DNA from: Geomonas propionica
GTDB taxonomy: Bacteria > Desulfobacterota > Desulfuromonadia > Geobacterales > Geobacteraceae
Reading direction: 5' to 3'
Assembly: GCF_016458235.1 (NCBI RefSeq)
Contig: NZ_JAEMHK010000009.1
Location: 1 to 64,000 of the forward strand
DNA length: 64,000 nt
Shown here: piece by piece, positions 1 to 7,856 of the stretch
Numbering within the stretch: position 1 is the first letter of the stretch
How the letters are laid out: the number at the start of each line of letters is the position of its first letter
The notes under the pieces: generated by a model
The model's database searches: none
Told to the model about the DNA's origin: nothing
The model's input: the letters and a program-made list of their open reading frames with translations, nothing else
Position numbers and translations under genes: made by a program

Positions 1-30
1 CCGGTACTAATCGGCCGTGAGGCTTGACCA
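1..30 (+). rRNA. 23S rRNA, 3' end (partial)
   Basis: The first 30 bases match the conserved 3' terminus of bacterial 23S rRNA, which ends in a GGCTTGACC-type helix strand. The rest of the gene lies outside the window. A GGGGGGTGG/CCACCCCCC hairpin (48-69) and an AT-rich spacer follow before the 5S gene, consistent with an rRNA operon read on the plus strand. The exact 3' end is estimated. Confidence 0.85.
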
Positions 31-159
31 TAAAAAATTCTTAGAGAGGGGGGTGGTTCTCCACCCCCCGATCATAACTGCTTATGCTGCAAACCTACAT
101 TCATGATGATGCGATTGTGAGAAATAAATTGCGCGGGCGAAAGTCCAAGCTAAGAGTTT

Positions 160-275
<116 letters not shown>

Positions 276-285
276 AATTTAATTG

Positions 286-319
286 AAAAAGCCCCGTCTG
301 ATTACAGACGGGGCTTTTT
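286..319 (+). terminator. rRNA operon terminator
   Basis: A 13-base inverted repeat (AAAAAGCCCCGTC / GACGGGGCTTTTT with a TGATTACA-type loop) ends in a T run directly after the 5S gene. It is a textbook intrinsic terminator closing the rRNA operon. Confidence 0.9.
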
Positions 320-531
320 CGCGTCCAGCCCCCGGTTATGTGCGGTCACCCTCCAACCCTACTGGCTGCGGCCGTATTCTCACCCCGTCCCCCCTTGAGG
401 AGCCCCCACCGGAGGCGGCCCCCACCCGCATGTCCTGGTTGATAATCCCCGCGAATGTTGTACACACATACAGGTGCGAGTCCGATCTTCGCACCAACCA
501 TACTGTGCTAGCTGAGGCAAAGGAGTCAGCC

Positions 532-1215
532 ATGAAAGTTCTGATGGTAGTAACCTCCCATGACAAACTAGGGGAAACCGGGGAGAAGACGGGTTTCTGG
601 TTGGAAGAATTCGCCGCCCCTTATTACGTGTTCCGGGACGCCGGAGCCAAAGTCACCATAGCGTCACCTAAAGGGGGGATGCCGCCGGTGGACCCGAAAA
701 GCAACCTGCCTGACAGCGAGACGGAAGCGACCCATCGCTTCAAGGCGGACCAGGCGGCCCAGGATGACCTCGCGCATTCCATTCGGCTGCGGGAGGTGTC
801 GGTAAATGACTACGACGCCATCTTCTTGCCGGGAGGCCACGGCCCCCTCTGGGATCTGGCCGCCGACCCCGATGCCATAGCCTTGGTTGCCGCCTTCGCC
901 AAGGCCGACAAGCCGATCGGCGCGGTGTGCCACGCACCGGCGGCGCTGGGAGACGTGAGGGGAAAGGATGATGACTTCCTAGTCAGGGGTAAGCGTGTCA
1001 CCGGGTTCACCAACGCAGAGGAGGAAGCTGTGGGGCTGACCGACGTGGTCCCGTTCCTGCTCGAGGACCGGTTGAAGGAGCGGGGTGCGCAATTCAGACA
1101 CGGTGACAACTGGGCCCCCTACGTCGAGGTTGATGGCAAGTTGGTGACGGGGCAAAATCCTGCATCCTCGGCACCGGCAGCCGAGGCCCTGTTGCGACTG
1201 CTCACCCCGCGATAA
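532..1215 (+). CDS. DJ-1/PfpI family type 1 glutamine amidotransferase-like protein
   Basis: The 227-residue protein has the DJ-1/PfpI flavodoxin-like fold signature. The nucleophile elbow AVCHAP places Cys123 next to His124, and Glu25/Glu26 lies in the WLEEFAAP stretch typical of the family. Members act as class-I chaperone/glyoxalase III-like or protein-repair enzymes in the cytoplasm; the substrate cannot be read from sequence. The start at 532 was chosen because AGGAG lies at 521-525. The frame is open further upstream, but that part overlaps the rRNA terminator and reads as non-coding. It is followed 50 bases later by a pirin gene on the same strand, and the two may form a stress-related unit. 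Confidence 0.88.
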   Translation: MKVLMVVTSHDKLGETGEKTGFWLEEFAAPYYVFRDAGAKVTIASPKGGMPPVDPKSNLPDSETEATHRFKADQAAQDDLAHSIRLREVSVNDYDAIFLPGGHGPLWDLAADPDAIALVAAFAKADKPIGAVCHAPAALGDVRGKDDDFLVRGKRVTGFTNAEEEAVGLTDVVPFLLEDRLKERGAQFRHGDNWAPYVEVDGKLVTGQNPASSAPAAEALLRLLTPR

Positions 1216-1265
1216 GGTCGGTAAAGTGTGCGATCCCGTTCTACAGTGAGGGGAAAGGAGACGTT

Positions 1266-2165
1266 ATGGACGCTTTGCGCAAGATAAAAAAGGTCTGGAA
1301 AAGCAAGCCAACCATCGAGGGGGCCGGCGTGCACCTGAAACGTGCCTTCGGAAACCACGAGGTACCCCTGTTCGATCCGTTCCTGCTCATGGACGACTTT
1401 CACTCCAATTACCCGCCCCACTACCTGAAAGGTTTCCCCTGGCACCCCCACCGCGGCATCGAGACCATCACGTACGTGCTGCACGGCCGGGTCGAACACG
1501 GCGACAGCATGGGGAACAAGGGGGTGATCGGTCCGGGCGACTTGCAGTGGATGACCGCCGGCAGTGGCATCATTCACCAGGAGATGCCGCTGGGGGACGA
1601 CGAGGGGCTCATGTGGGGATTCCAGCTCTGGGCCAACCTTCCCGCCTCCCACAAGATGATGACGCCACGCTACCGCGGTATCCTGGCCGAGGAGATCCCG
1701 GAGGTGACCATGAACGGGATCAAGGTGAAGGTCATCGCCGGCACGGCGGGCGGTGTCCAGGGGCCGGTGCGGGACGTGGTGGCCGATCCGGAGTACCTCG
1801 ACGTCACCATGCCGGAAGGGGCCACCTTCACCCACGCCATTAAGCGGGGTTACACCGTCCTGGCTTACGTCATTGACGGCGAGGCGTACTTCGACCATGA
1901 ACGCAACGCCTATGAACACGAAGTGGTGGGCACGAATTACTTCGACTTGGAGCGCCATTGCGAATGCGGAGCAGAGAACCTGATCCTGTTCGAAGATGGC
2001 GACCTCGTCTCGATCACCACCCAGGGGAAACCGGTGCGTTTCCTGCTCATCTCGGGCAAACCCATCGGGGAACCGGTGGCGTGGTACGGCCCCATCGTGA
2101 TGAATACCCAGGAGGAACTGCAGGTGGCGTTCGAGGAGTACCAGAAAGGGACGTTCGTGAAGTAG
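1266..2165 (+). CDS. Pirin family cupin protein
   Basis: The 299-residue bicupin protein carries the pirin metal site: His60 and His62 in the PWHPHRGIET motif, His104 and Glu106 in GIIHQEMP. These correspond to the Fe ligands of known pirins. Some bacterial pirins have quercetinase activity and others modulate enzymes; this one cannot be assigned. GGGGAAAGGAG precedes the ATG. It is read in the same direction as the DJ-1 gene upstream and ends at a strong hairpin terminator. The C-terminal cupin (about 180-290) shows the usual degenerate second barrel. Confidence 0.9.
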   Translation: MDALRKIKKVWKSKPTIEGAGVHLKRAFGNHEVPLFDPFLLMDDFHSNYPPHYLKGFPWHPHRGIETITYVLHGRVEHGDSMGNKGVIGPGDLQWMTAGSGIIHQEMPLGDDEGLMWGFQLWANLPASHKMMTPRYRGILAEEIPEVTMNGIKVKVIAGTAGGVQGPVRDVVADPEYLDVTMPEGATFTHAIKRGYTVLAYVIDGEAYFDHERNAYEHEVVGTNYFDLERHCECGAENLILFEDGDLVSITTQGKPVRFLLISGKPIGEPVAWYGPIVMNTQEELQVAFEEYQKGTFVK

Positions 2166-2192
2166 CGCGGTTGGAAGCGGTAGTGGGAAAAG

Positions 2193-2226
2193 AAAGCGGG
2201 GCGTCTTTACAGGCGCCCCGCTTTTG
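2193..2226 (+). terminator. Bidirectional intrinsic terminator
   Basis: AAAGCGGGGCG pairs with CGCCCCGCTTT around a 10-base loop, with T's after it on the plus strand and A's before it. It lies between the converging pirin and OmpA-like genes and could serve both. Confidence 0.85.
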
Positions 2227-2249
2227 TGTTGGATGGTATCTCAGGTGGA

Positions 2250-2945
2250 TCAGTTGTTGCCGCTTCCGCCGGTTCCCTGGGCTTTGAGTTTCTCGTTCGG
2301 GGAGAGTTCGATCTGGACGCGGCGGTTCAAGGCCCGGTTGGCGTCGGAATCGTTGGGGACCGCGGGGCGGGTGGAGCCGTAGCCGACTGCCGCCATCTTG
2401 GATGCCGGCACGCCCTGCGAGACGAGGAAATCGCGTACCCGGCCGGCACGCCGCTCGCTCAAGGGCTGGTTGACCGCATCGGAGCCGCTGGAGTCAGTGT
2501 GTCCCTCGATGACGATGGTGGTCTGGGAGTCGCGCAGGGTCGGGACCGCCTTGCTGAGTGCGTCCTTCGCCTCAGGCTTCAGGGTATCCTTGCCCAGGTC
2601 GAACAGGATGCCGGAGGGAAGCGCCACATAGACTTTGTCGCCGTCGCGCACGACCTCGGCTTGCGGCATCTCCTTCTTGAGGGCCGCCGCCTGGCGATCC
2701 ATGTAGTTGCCGACGCCGCCGCCGACCACAGCCCCGGTGAGACCGCCGATAGCTGCGTTGCGGCCACGATGCGATTTCCCTCCGATGAGCGCACCGGCAC
2801 CTGCGCCGAGCACAGCGCCGCCTAATGCACCCAGTCCGGTTCTCTTGTACTCGTAGCTTCCGTCAGGATTGGTGGCGCAGCCGGTTGCTAACAAGGCAAC
2901 GGCTGTCATACCAACGATAATTCTTGCGATCAAGCGTGCTCTCAT
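2250..2945 (-). CDS. OmpA-family lipoprotein with glycine-zipper segment (YiaD-like)
   Basis: The 231-residue protein has a lipoprotein signal peptide with lipobox LLATGC (Cys23). A glycine-zipper segment (about 38-82, GALGGAVLGAGAGALIGG and GGLTGAVVGGG) follows, and then an OmpA/MotB peptidoglycan-binding domain (about 108-220; GHTDSSGS, LSERRAGRVRDFL and NRRVQIEL motifs). It is expected to be anchored in the outer membrane and to bind peptidoglycan, helping to hold the envelope together. The order of domains matches YiaD-type proteins. An AAGGAG site sits 7 bases before the ATG. It appears monocistronic. Confidence 0.92.
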   Translation of the reverse strand: MRARLIARIIVGMTAVALLATGCATNPDGSYEYKRTGLGALGGAVLGAGAGALIGGKSHRGRNAAIGGLTGAVVGGGVGNYMDRQAAALKKEMPQAEVVRDGDKVYVALPSGILFDLGKDTLKPEAKDALSKAVPTLRDSQTTIVIEGHTDSSGSDAVNQPLSERRAGRVRDFLVSQGVPASKMAAVGYGSTRPAVPNDSDANRALNRRVQIELSPNEKLKAQGTGGSGNN

Positions 2946-3031
2946 TGCTCCATCTCCTTAATGAATGTAATAGTCACAGAACACACAAAAGATATCACCT
3001 CATCTGTCCAAGATCAATGACCTCTTTGCGC

Positions 3032-3904
3032 TCAACCAATAGATTCCGTGACCTGTGATATGAAACTGTGCAGGATCGTGAAAGTTTGCGCCGGCTTTTC
3101 CTCTTGCGGGTTATGGCCGCATTCCTCCAGCACCTGAAGTTTTGCCCCGACAATAGCCTCCTGCAACCGGGTTCCCTGTGATAGCGGCACGATCTGGTCG
3201 TGACTTCCCCAGAGCAACAGTACCGGCAGGCGCAGGTCCCGATAGCGGGCGGCAATCTTTTCCTGGTCCAGCGGGACCAAGCTGCGGCACGTTGCCACCA
3301 GGGCGCGTTTCGCCTCCCGGTCGCGGTAGCAGGGGGCGTACCTGGCGATATGCTCCCGGTCGACGAGTTTCTGGTCGTAGTAGGCCATCTTGAGCCCGGC
3401 CTTGACCCAAATGTCCGGAGCGTAAAGGGCGATAAACAAGGCCGCCGCCAAGCGGTTCGCAAAGATTTCCGCCATGAGCGGAAGCCGCTGGATGTAGCCC
3501 GGGCCGGCCATGATCACTATCGCCGCCAGCAGGTCGTCCGTCTTGCGCAGCATCGCTTCCACCGCGGTAAGCAGCACCACTGCCCCGCCGAGCGAATGGC
3601 CGACCAGGGTTACCCGCTGCAATCCCGTCTGATAGAGGAAGTCCAGCAGCCTCGCGCTGTGGCCGCGGATGGAATAGTCGGCCAGTTTCGGCTTCGACGA
3701 TGCCCCGGAGCCGAGAAGGTCGAGGAGGTAGAGGGTGTAGCGTTCGGGGGGGAACAAAAGCACCAAGTCGGACCACGTTTCGGACCGTGCGGCAAGACCG
3801 TGCACGAGAATGGCCTCGACGGGGCCGCTGCCGTAACGGCGGTACGCCAGGATCTCCCGTTCGGAAAGACGGCACTGGTGCAGGGGAAGGTCGACCAAGT
3901 CCAT
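3032..3904 (-). CDS. Alpha/beta hydrolase
   Basis: The 290-residue protein has an alpha/beta hydrolase fold: an oxyanion-hole LVHGLAAR segment (33-40), nucleophile elbow VGHSLGG with Ser104, an acid in WGSHDQIVP and a catalytic His in ECGHNPQEE near the C terminus. It is probably a cytoplasmic esterase or lipase-like enzyme of unknown substrate. The start at 3904 (MDLVDLP) is preferred because the open frame upstream runs through a stretch with no sensible sequence. A weak ribosome site makes this start uncertain. A putative structured RNA with terminators lies upstream on the same strand. Confidence 0.82.
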   Translation of the reverse strand: MDLVDLPLHQCRLSEREILAYRRYGSGPVEAILVHGLAARSETWSDLVLLFPPERYTLYLLDLLGSGASSKPKLADYSIRGHSARLLDFLYQTGLQRVTLVGHSLGGAVVLLTAVEAMLRKTDDLLAAIVIMAGPGYIQRLPLMAEIFANRLAAALFIALYAPDIWVKAGLKMAYYDQKLVDREHIARYAPCYRDREAKRALVATCRSLVPLDQEKIAARYRDLRLPVLLLWGSHDQIVPLSQGTRLQEAIVGAKLQVLEECGHNPQEEKPAQTFTILHSFISQVTESIG

Positions 3905-4084
3905 GTCGGGTAGTTTAACAGAAAGCGGAAGGAATCGTGACAGGCAGCAGCAAAATTTGCGAAGTCTGCTACTATTGGGAAACTCTATTAATTGTACAGG
4001 CGCTGCTGTACCTGGCACGACGGCGCTGGCCGACTGCGCGACTCAAACGCGGCTCAAAGAAAGGTGCAGCGGATAACGCCAGGC

Positions 4085-4127
4085 ATAAAAAAAGCCCGAT
4101 GATGTGGATCATCGAGCTTTTTCCGAA
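4085..4127 (-). terminator. Intrinsic terminator after the candidate RNA
   Basis: A GCTCGATGAT/ATCATCGGGC-type hairpin is followed on the minus strand by seven T's; on the plus strand it has five. It would end transcription of the structured RNA before the hydrolase gene. Confidence 0.75.
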
Positions 4128-4325
4128 AAAATAACTGACGTTCAGTGGAACCTCCTCAGTCCGTAGGGATGGGGTTGTTGCTGGGAAGTTTGTTCGGGAT
4201 TCCATCCTTGTCTGGTCTTTTTATGCCATAACAGACGAGATATAAGAGCCTTTCGGCTTGGCCTACCGGACGTCAGTTACCAACTCCGGATGCCGCTTCA
4301 TGCATCTCGGAGTTGTATCTATGTG
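4085..4325 (-). ncRNA. Candidate structured non-coding RNA (family not recognised)
   Basis: Read on the minus strand, AACTGACG at about 4278 pairs with CGTCAGTT at about 4133. Inside it TCCGgTAGG pairs with CCTACGGA. Three more hairpins branch off: AGCC-GAAA-GGCT with a GNRA tetraloop, GTCTG...CAGAC and GGATGG...CCATCC. The closing stem is followed by a T run, and then by a second hairpin with seven T's at 4085-4127. The GNRA loop and the T tracts favour the minus strand. No open frame with coding character covers it. It does not match the RNase P, tmRNA, SRP, 6S or GEMM signatures I know. It could be an independent sRNA or a regulatory leader of the hydrolase gene. Confidence 0.5.
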
Positions 4326-4451
4326 GTTGTCAAGGTTCGTTGGTCTTTGCTTCCCTCCATAAGAACCATTGTACTACCGGCCCTTACGGCGTTCAATACC
4401 TTTTTTCTGTCGTCACGGTACCGCAAAGTACATTCCCGGGAGGACAATCAG

Positions 4452-5894
4452 GTGCAGTCACGTATCCTCATGATAAGCACCAACCGGGAAACGGCGCCTC
4501 AGCCGGTGGTGCCGCTTGGGGCTGCCTGGGTGACCGAAGCGCTACAGCTGGCGGGGTTCCAGGTCCGGTTCCTGGACCTTTGTTTCCTGCCGGACCCGGT
4601 CGCCGCGGTCGCCGATGCCCTTGCCGGGTTCGCCCCCGACGGCATCGCCCTTTCCGTCAGGAATCTTGACAACTGCAACCTCCTCGCGCCGAAGTCGTAC
4701 CTCCGTGAGCTACGGGAAGTGGTGCGCTTGATCAAGGCGCATTCCGAGGCCCGGATCCTGATCGGGGGAGCCGGGGTCAGCATCCTGCCGCACCAGGTCC
4801 TGGAGTATCTGGAACTCGACTTCGCCGTGGTGGGGGAGGGGGAGCGGGCGGCGGTTCAGTTTTTCAGCGCCCCGGATGCAGACGCCGCCGGACACGTGGC
4901 GGGGGTGGTGTGCAGGAAGGGAGCACTCCGGCAGGAAAACGATACGACCCCGGTAGCCGCCGGGGACATCGTGATGCCGCGCCTGCATGGCTGGGTGGAT
5001 GTCGGAAGATACCTGGCCCGGGAGCCGGTGCTCCCGGTACAAGGCAAGCGGGGCTGTGCCCAGCGCTGCCTTTACTGCACCTATCGCATTATAGAAGGAT
5101 CCTCCTGGCGCGTGAGGGATCCGGTTGCGGTGGTGGACGAGATTGCCGAGATGATGCGTCACACCCCGGCGCGGGAATTCGAGTTCGTGGACAGCATCTT
5201 CAACGAGCCTGAGGGGTACCTGGAGTTGCTGCTGGAAGAGGTGCTGAGGCGCGGGGTGAAGGCCCGCTTCTGCGCCTCCTCGCTCTCACCGAAAGGATTG
5301 ACGGAGGGGCAGCTGCGGCTCATGGAGCGGGCCGGCATGACCTCGCTCGTGATCACCCCGGAAAGCGCGGCCGGAGCCACCCTGGCAGCGTTGCAGAAGG
5401 GGTTCGACGAGGACGAGGTGCACCGGGCCGCGGAGCTTTTGGGGCGTTCCCGACTGCGGGCGCTCTGGTGCTTCCTTCTCGGCGCGCCCCAGGAGGACGA
5501 GGAGACGCTGGGGCGGACGGTGGCCTTTCTGAATCGCCATGTCGGCAGCAAGGACGCCGCCTTCATCACCACCGGGATACGCATCTACCCGGGGACGGGG
5601 CTGCATCGGCTCGCCGTGCGGGAGGGGACGGTGCAGGCAGATGACGACCTGCTGATGCCCTCCTTCTATTTCTCCCCCAAGCTCACTCCGGAACGGGCCC
5701 GGTCCCTCCTGGACCAGGGGGTGCGCCACGGTCGCTGCATCCACCTAACCGATACCGAGGCTCCAGTGCTGAACACCCTGCGCCGCATTGGCACCGCCGT
5801 TGGTCTGCCTACTCCTTTCTGGCGCTACGCCGGATATGCCAAAGGGGTGCTCGGGTGGCGAGGGCCGTGCGGTATCCCGGAACGGCGGCAATAG
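4452..5894 (+). CDS. Cobalamin-binding-domain radical SAM protein
   Basis: The 480-residue protein has an N-terminal B12-binding-like Rossmann domain (about 1-140) and a radical SAM domain with CX3CX2C at Cys202, Cys206 and Cys209 (GCAQRCLYC). Such enzymes usually methylate unactivated carbon or rearrange rings in secondary metabolism. The GTG start at 4452 has GGGAGG 8-12 bases upstream; the open frame before it is not coding-like. It is the first gene of a co-directional unit (spacing 22 bases to the next gene) with a methyltransferase, a U32 protein and a type III PKS. A role in tailoring the polyketide is therefore inferred. Confidence 0.85.
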   Translation: MQSRILMISTNRETAPQPVVPLGAAWVTEALQLAGFQVRFLDLCFLPDPVAAVADALAGFAPDGIALSVRNLDNCNLLAPKSYLRELREVVRLIKAHSEARILIGGAGVSILPHQVLEYLELDFAVVGEGERAAVQFFSAPDADAAGHVAGVVCRKGALRQENDTTPVAAGDIVMPRLHGWVDVGRYLAREPVLPVQGKRGCAQRCLYCTYRIIEGSSWRVRDPVAVVDEIAEMMRHTPAREFEFVDSIFNEPEGYLELLLEEVLRRGVKARFCASSLSPKGLTEGQLRLMERAGMTSLVITPESAAGATLAALQKGFDEDEVHRAAELLGRSRLRALWCFLLGAPQEDEETLGRTVAFLNRHVGSKDAAFITTGIRIYPGTGLHRLAVREGTVQADDDLLMPSFYFSPKLTPERARSLLDQGVRHGRCIHLTDTEAPVLNTLRRIGTAVGLPTPFWRYAGYAKGVLGWRGPCGIPERRQ

Positions 5895-5916
5895 AACGTG
5901 GAGGTTTGTCAGCCCT

Positions 5917-6624
5917 ATGTCTCTGATCCCCCGCAAGAGAACAGCCCTTGAGTTTCTCGACCTTCCTCCCGAGGTGTGCACCCAGGAGGAATTGGCCGGG
6001 AGCTTGGCCGACCTGAGGACGGTGAACCGTTACTTGGGTGACACCCGGGCGCTGTTCAAGTACCTGTCCCGAAAGATACAGGGGCAGCGGCAGATTTCCA
6101 TGCTCGATGTCGCGACCGGTTCGGCCGACCTGCCTGTCGCCATCGTGGAGTGGGCCAGAAAACACGGGATCGACATCCAGGTGACCGGCGTCGACCTCAA
6201 CAGCAGGATCATCGAGATCGCGCACGATTACACTTCCGAATACCCCGAGATCAAGCTGCTGGTGGCGGACGCCCTGCAGCTCCCTTTCCGGGACCATAGC
6301 TTCGACGTCGTCCTTTGCAGCAAGACCCTGCATCACCTGAAGGAGCCAGAAGCGGTCAAGGCGATGCAGGAGATGCTTCGGGTGGCGCGCCGCGGCTTCA
6401 TCGTCATGGACCTGCGCAGGAGTTGGATCGCCTACGTCCTCATCTACCTACTCACCAGGATCTTCACCAGCAACCGGATGACTCGATACGACGGCCCTCT
6501 CTCCGTCCTCAAGGCCTTTACCGATGACGAACTTCGGCAATGTGCGGTGAAGGCGGGAGCGAGGTCGGTGGAGGTTCACCGCGAGCCGTTTTGGCTGCTG
6601 GTGGTTTCCGGGGAGGGGGCATGA
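5917..6624 (+). CDS. Class I SAM-dependent methyltransferase
   Basis: The 235-residue protein has the Rossmann methyltransferase motif I (MLDVATGSADLP, about 62-73), an acidic motif II (VTGVDLNSR) and a post-motif LQLPFRDHSFDVVLCSKTLH segment. It would transfer a methyl group from SAM to O or C of a small molecule. The gene overlaps the next one by ATGA, so translation is coupled. In other bacteria a methyltransferase next to a type III PKS methylates the phenolic lipid product. The same job is likely here but not proven by sequence. Confidence 0.85.
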   Translation: MSLIPRKRTALEFLDLPPEVCTQEELAGSLADLRTVNRYLGDTRALFKYLSRKIQGQRQISMLDVATGSADLPVAIVEWARKHGIDIQVTGVDLNSRIIEIAHDYTSEYPEIKLLVADALQLPFRDHSFDVVLCSKTLHHLKEPEAVKAMQEMLRVARRGFIVMDLRRSWIAYVLIYLLTRIFTSNRMTRYDGPLSVLKAFTDDELRQCAVKAGARSVEVHREPFWLLVVSGEGA

Positions 6625-7856
6625 AGTTTTCGGTCGCTACCAATTTCGAAGCAGACCTCCTGCCGGCCCTGGAAGGGTACCCGGTCGCCGAGCTGTTCGG
6701 CAAGCTCCCTTCCGACAGCATCGGGGGCGGCCGGGCCTCATTTATGCTGGCGCCCCTGAGTAAGGCGCGGTTTCGTGCGCACGTGCAGGACGCGGCGCGC
6801 CGCGGCATCGGCTTCAACTACCTGTTGAACCCCGCTTGCATGGACAACCGGGAGTTCGTCCGCAAAGGGCAGGCGGAACTGGAGCGTCTGCTCTGTTTTG
6901 TGGAGGAGTGCGGCGTTACCTCGGTCACGGTTTCCCTTCCCCTTCTGCTCCCCATCATCAAGAAGCGGCATCCGCGCCTCAAGGTGCGCGTCGGCGTGTA
7001 CGCCCGTGTGGACTGCGTGGCGAAGGCGAAGTTCTGGGAGGAACTCGGGGCGGATTGCATCACCTTGGAATCGATCGCTATCAACCGTGACTTCACCATG
7101 CTGCGCTCGATCCGGCAGGCGGTCGGACTGGAACTGCAGCTGATCGCCAACTCCAACTGCCTCATCTTCTGTCCGCTGTCGGGCCAGCACATGGTGAACC
7201 TATCCCACGCCTCGCAGCGGGGGCACGCGAGCCGCGGCTTCATGATCGACTACTGCGCGCTCAGATGTTCCGCCCTGAAACTCGCTGAGCCGTCGCACTA
7301 CCTGCGCTCCGAGTTCATCAGGCCCGAGGACCTCAAGGCATATACCGACCTCGGCTTCGACTCCTTCAAGATCCTGGAGCGCGGGGCGCCGACCGCGGTG
7401 CTGGCGCGCCGGGTCCGGGCCTATGCCGAGGGGCGCTTCGACGGCAACCTGTTGGACCTGATCCAGCCCTACGGTTACAAGAAATCCTCGCCGAGGGGAG
7501 GCGCCCTGTTGGATATCAGGCGGTTCGCCAAGTTCTTCTTCCGGCCGATGGCGGTGAGGCAGACGGGCCTGCTTCGCCTGAAGCGGCTGGCCGAGAAGCG
7601 CGGCCTGGTGGCGGGGCTTGAGTGGGATCCGGTTTTCATCGACAACAGTTTTTTGGACGGTTTCCTGGACGGCATGAGGGAGATTGATTGCCGAAACAGC
7701 GATTGCTCGCGGTGCGGCTACTGTGAGCACTGGACCAGGCAGGCCGTGCGGGTGGATGAAGGGTACCGGCGGGAGATGCTGCAGCTCTACCAGGAAGCTT
7801 TCGATGATATGTATTCCGGCGCACTGTGGGGTATGGCAGGGAGGAGGGGAGAATGA
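6621..7856 (+). CDS. Peptidase U32 family Fe-S protein (UbiU/UbiV-like)
   Basis: The 411-residue protein has the TIM-barrel layout of the U32 family. Paired cysteines at Cys180/Cys184 and Cys212/Cys216 lie in the region where UbiU-type proteins bind a 4Fe-4S cluster. A further C-terminal CX4CX2CX2C group (Cys357, 362, 365, 368) could hold a second cluster. Many U32 members are not peptidases but catalyse oxygen-independent hydroxylation, for example UbiU-UbiV in anaerobic ubiquinone synthesis. It sits between the methyltransferase and the PKS with ATGA overlaps on both sides. An oxygen-independent hydroxylation of the polyketide is a reasonable inference. Confidence 0.8.
   Translation: MKFSVATNFEADLLPALEGYPVAELFGKLPSDSIGGGRASFMLAPLSKARFRAHVQDAARRGIGFNYLLNPACMDNREFVRKGQAELERLLCFVEECGVTSVTVSLPLLLPIIKKRHPRLKVRVGVYARVDCVAKAKFWEELGADCITLESIAINRDFTMLRSIRQAVGLELQLIANSNCLIFCPLSGQHMVNLSHASQRGHASRGFMIDYCALRCSALKLAEPSHYLRSEFIRPEDLKAYTDLGFDSFKILERGAPTAVLARRVRAYAEGRFDGNLLDLIQPYGYKKSSPRGGALLDIRRFAKFFFRPMAVRQTGLLRLKRLAEKRGLVAGLEWDPVFIDNSFLDGFLDGMREIDCRNSDCSRCGYCEHWTRQAVRVDEGYRREMLQLYQEAFDDMYSGALWGMAGRRGE

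Noticed and set aside
283-531. Extended N terminus for the DJ-1-like protein
   Set aside because: It would start inside the rRNA terminator; the ATG at 532 has a proper ribosome site and matches the family start.
4085-4330. 6S RNA, tmRNA, RNase P or GEMM riboswitch
   Set aside because: The branched shape does not fit the 6S rod, and the sequence signatures of the others are missing. It is kept as an unassigned RNA.
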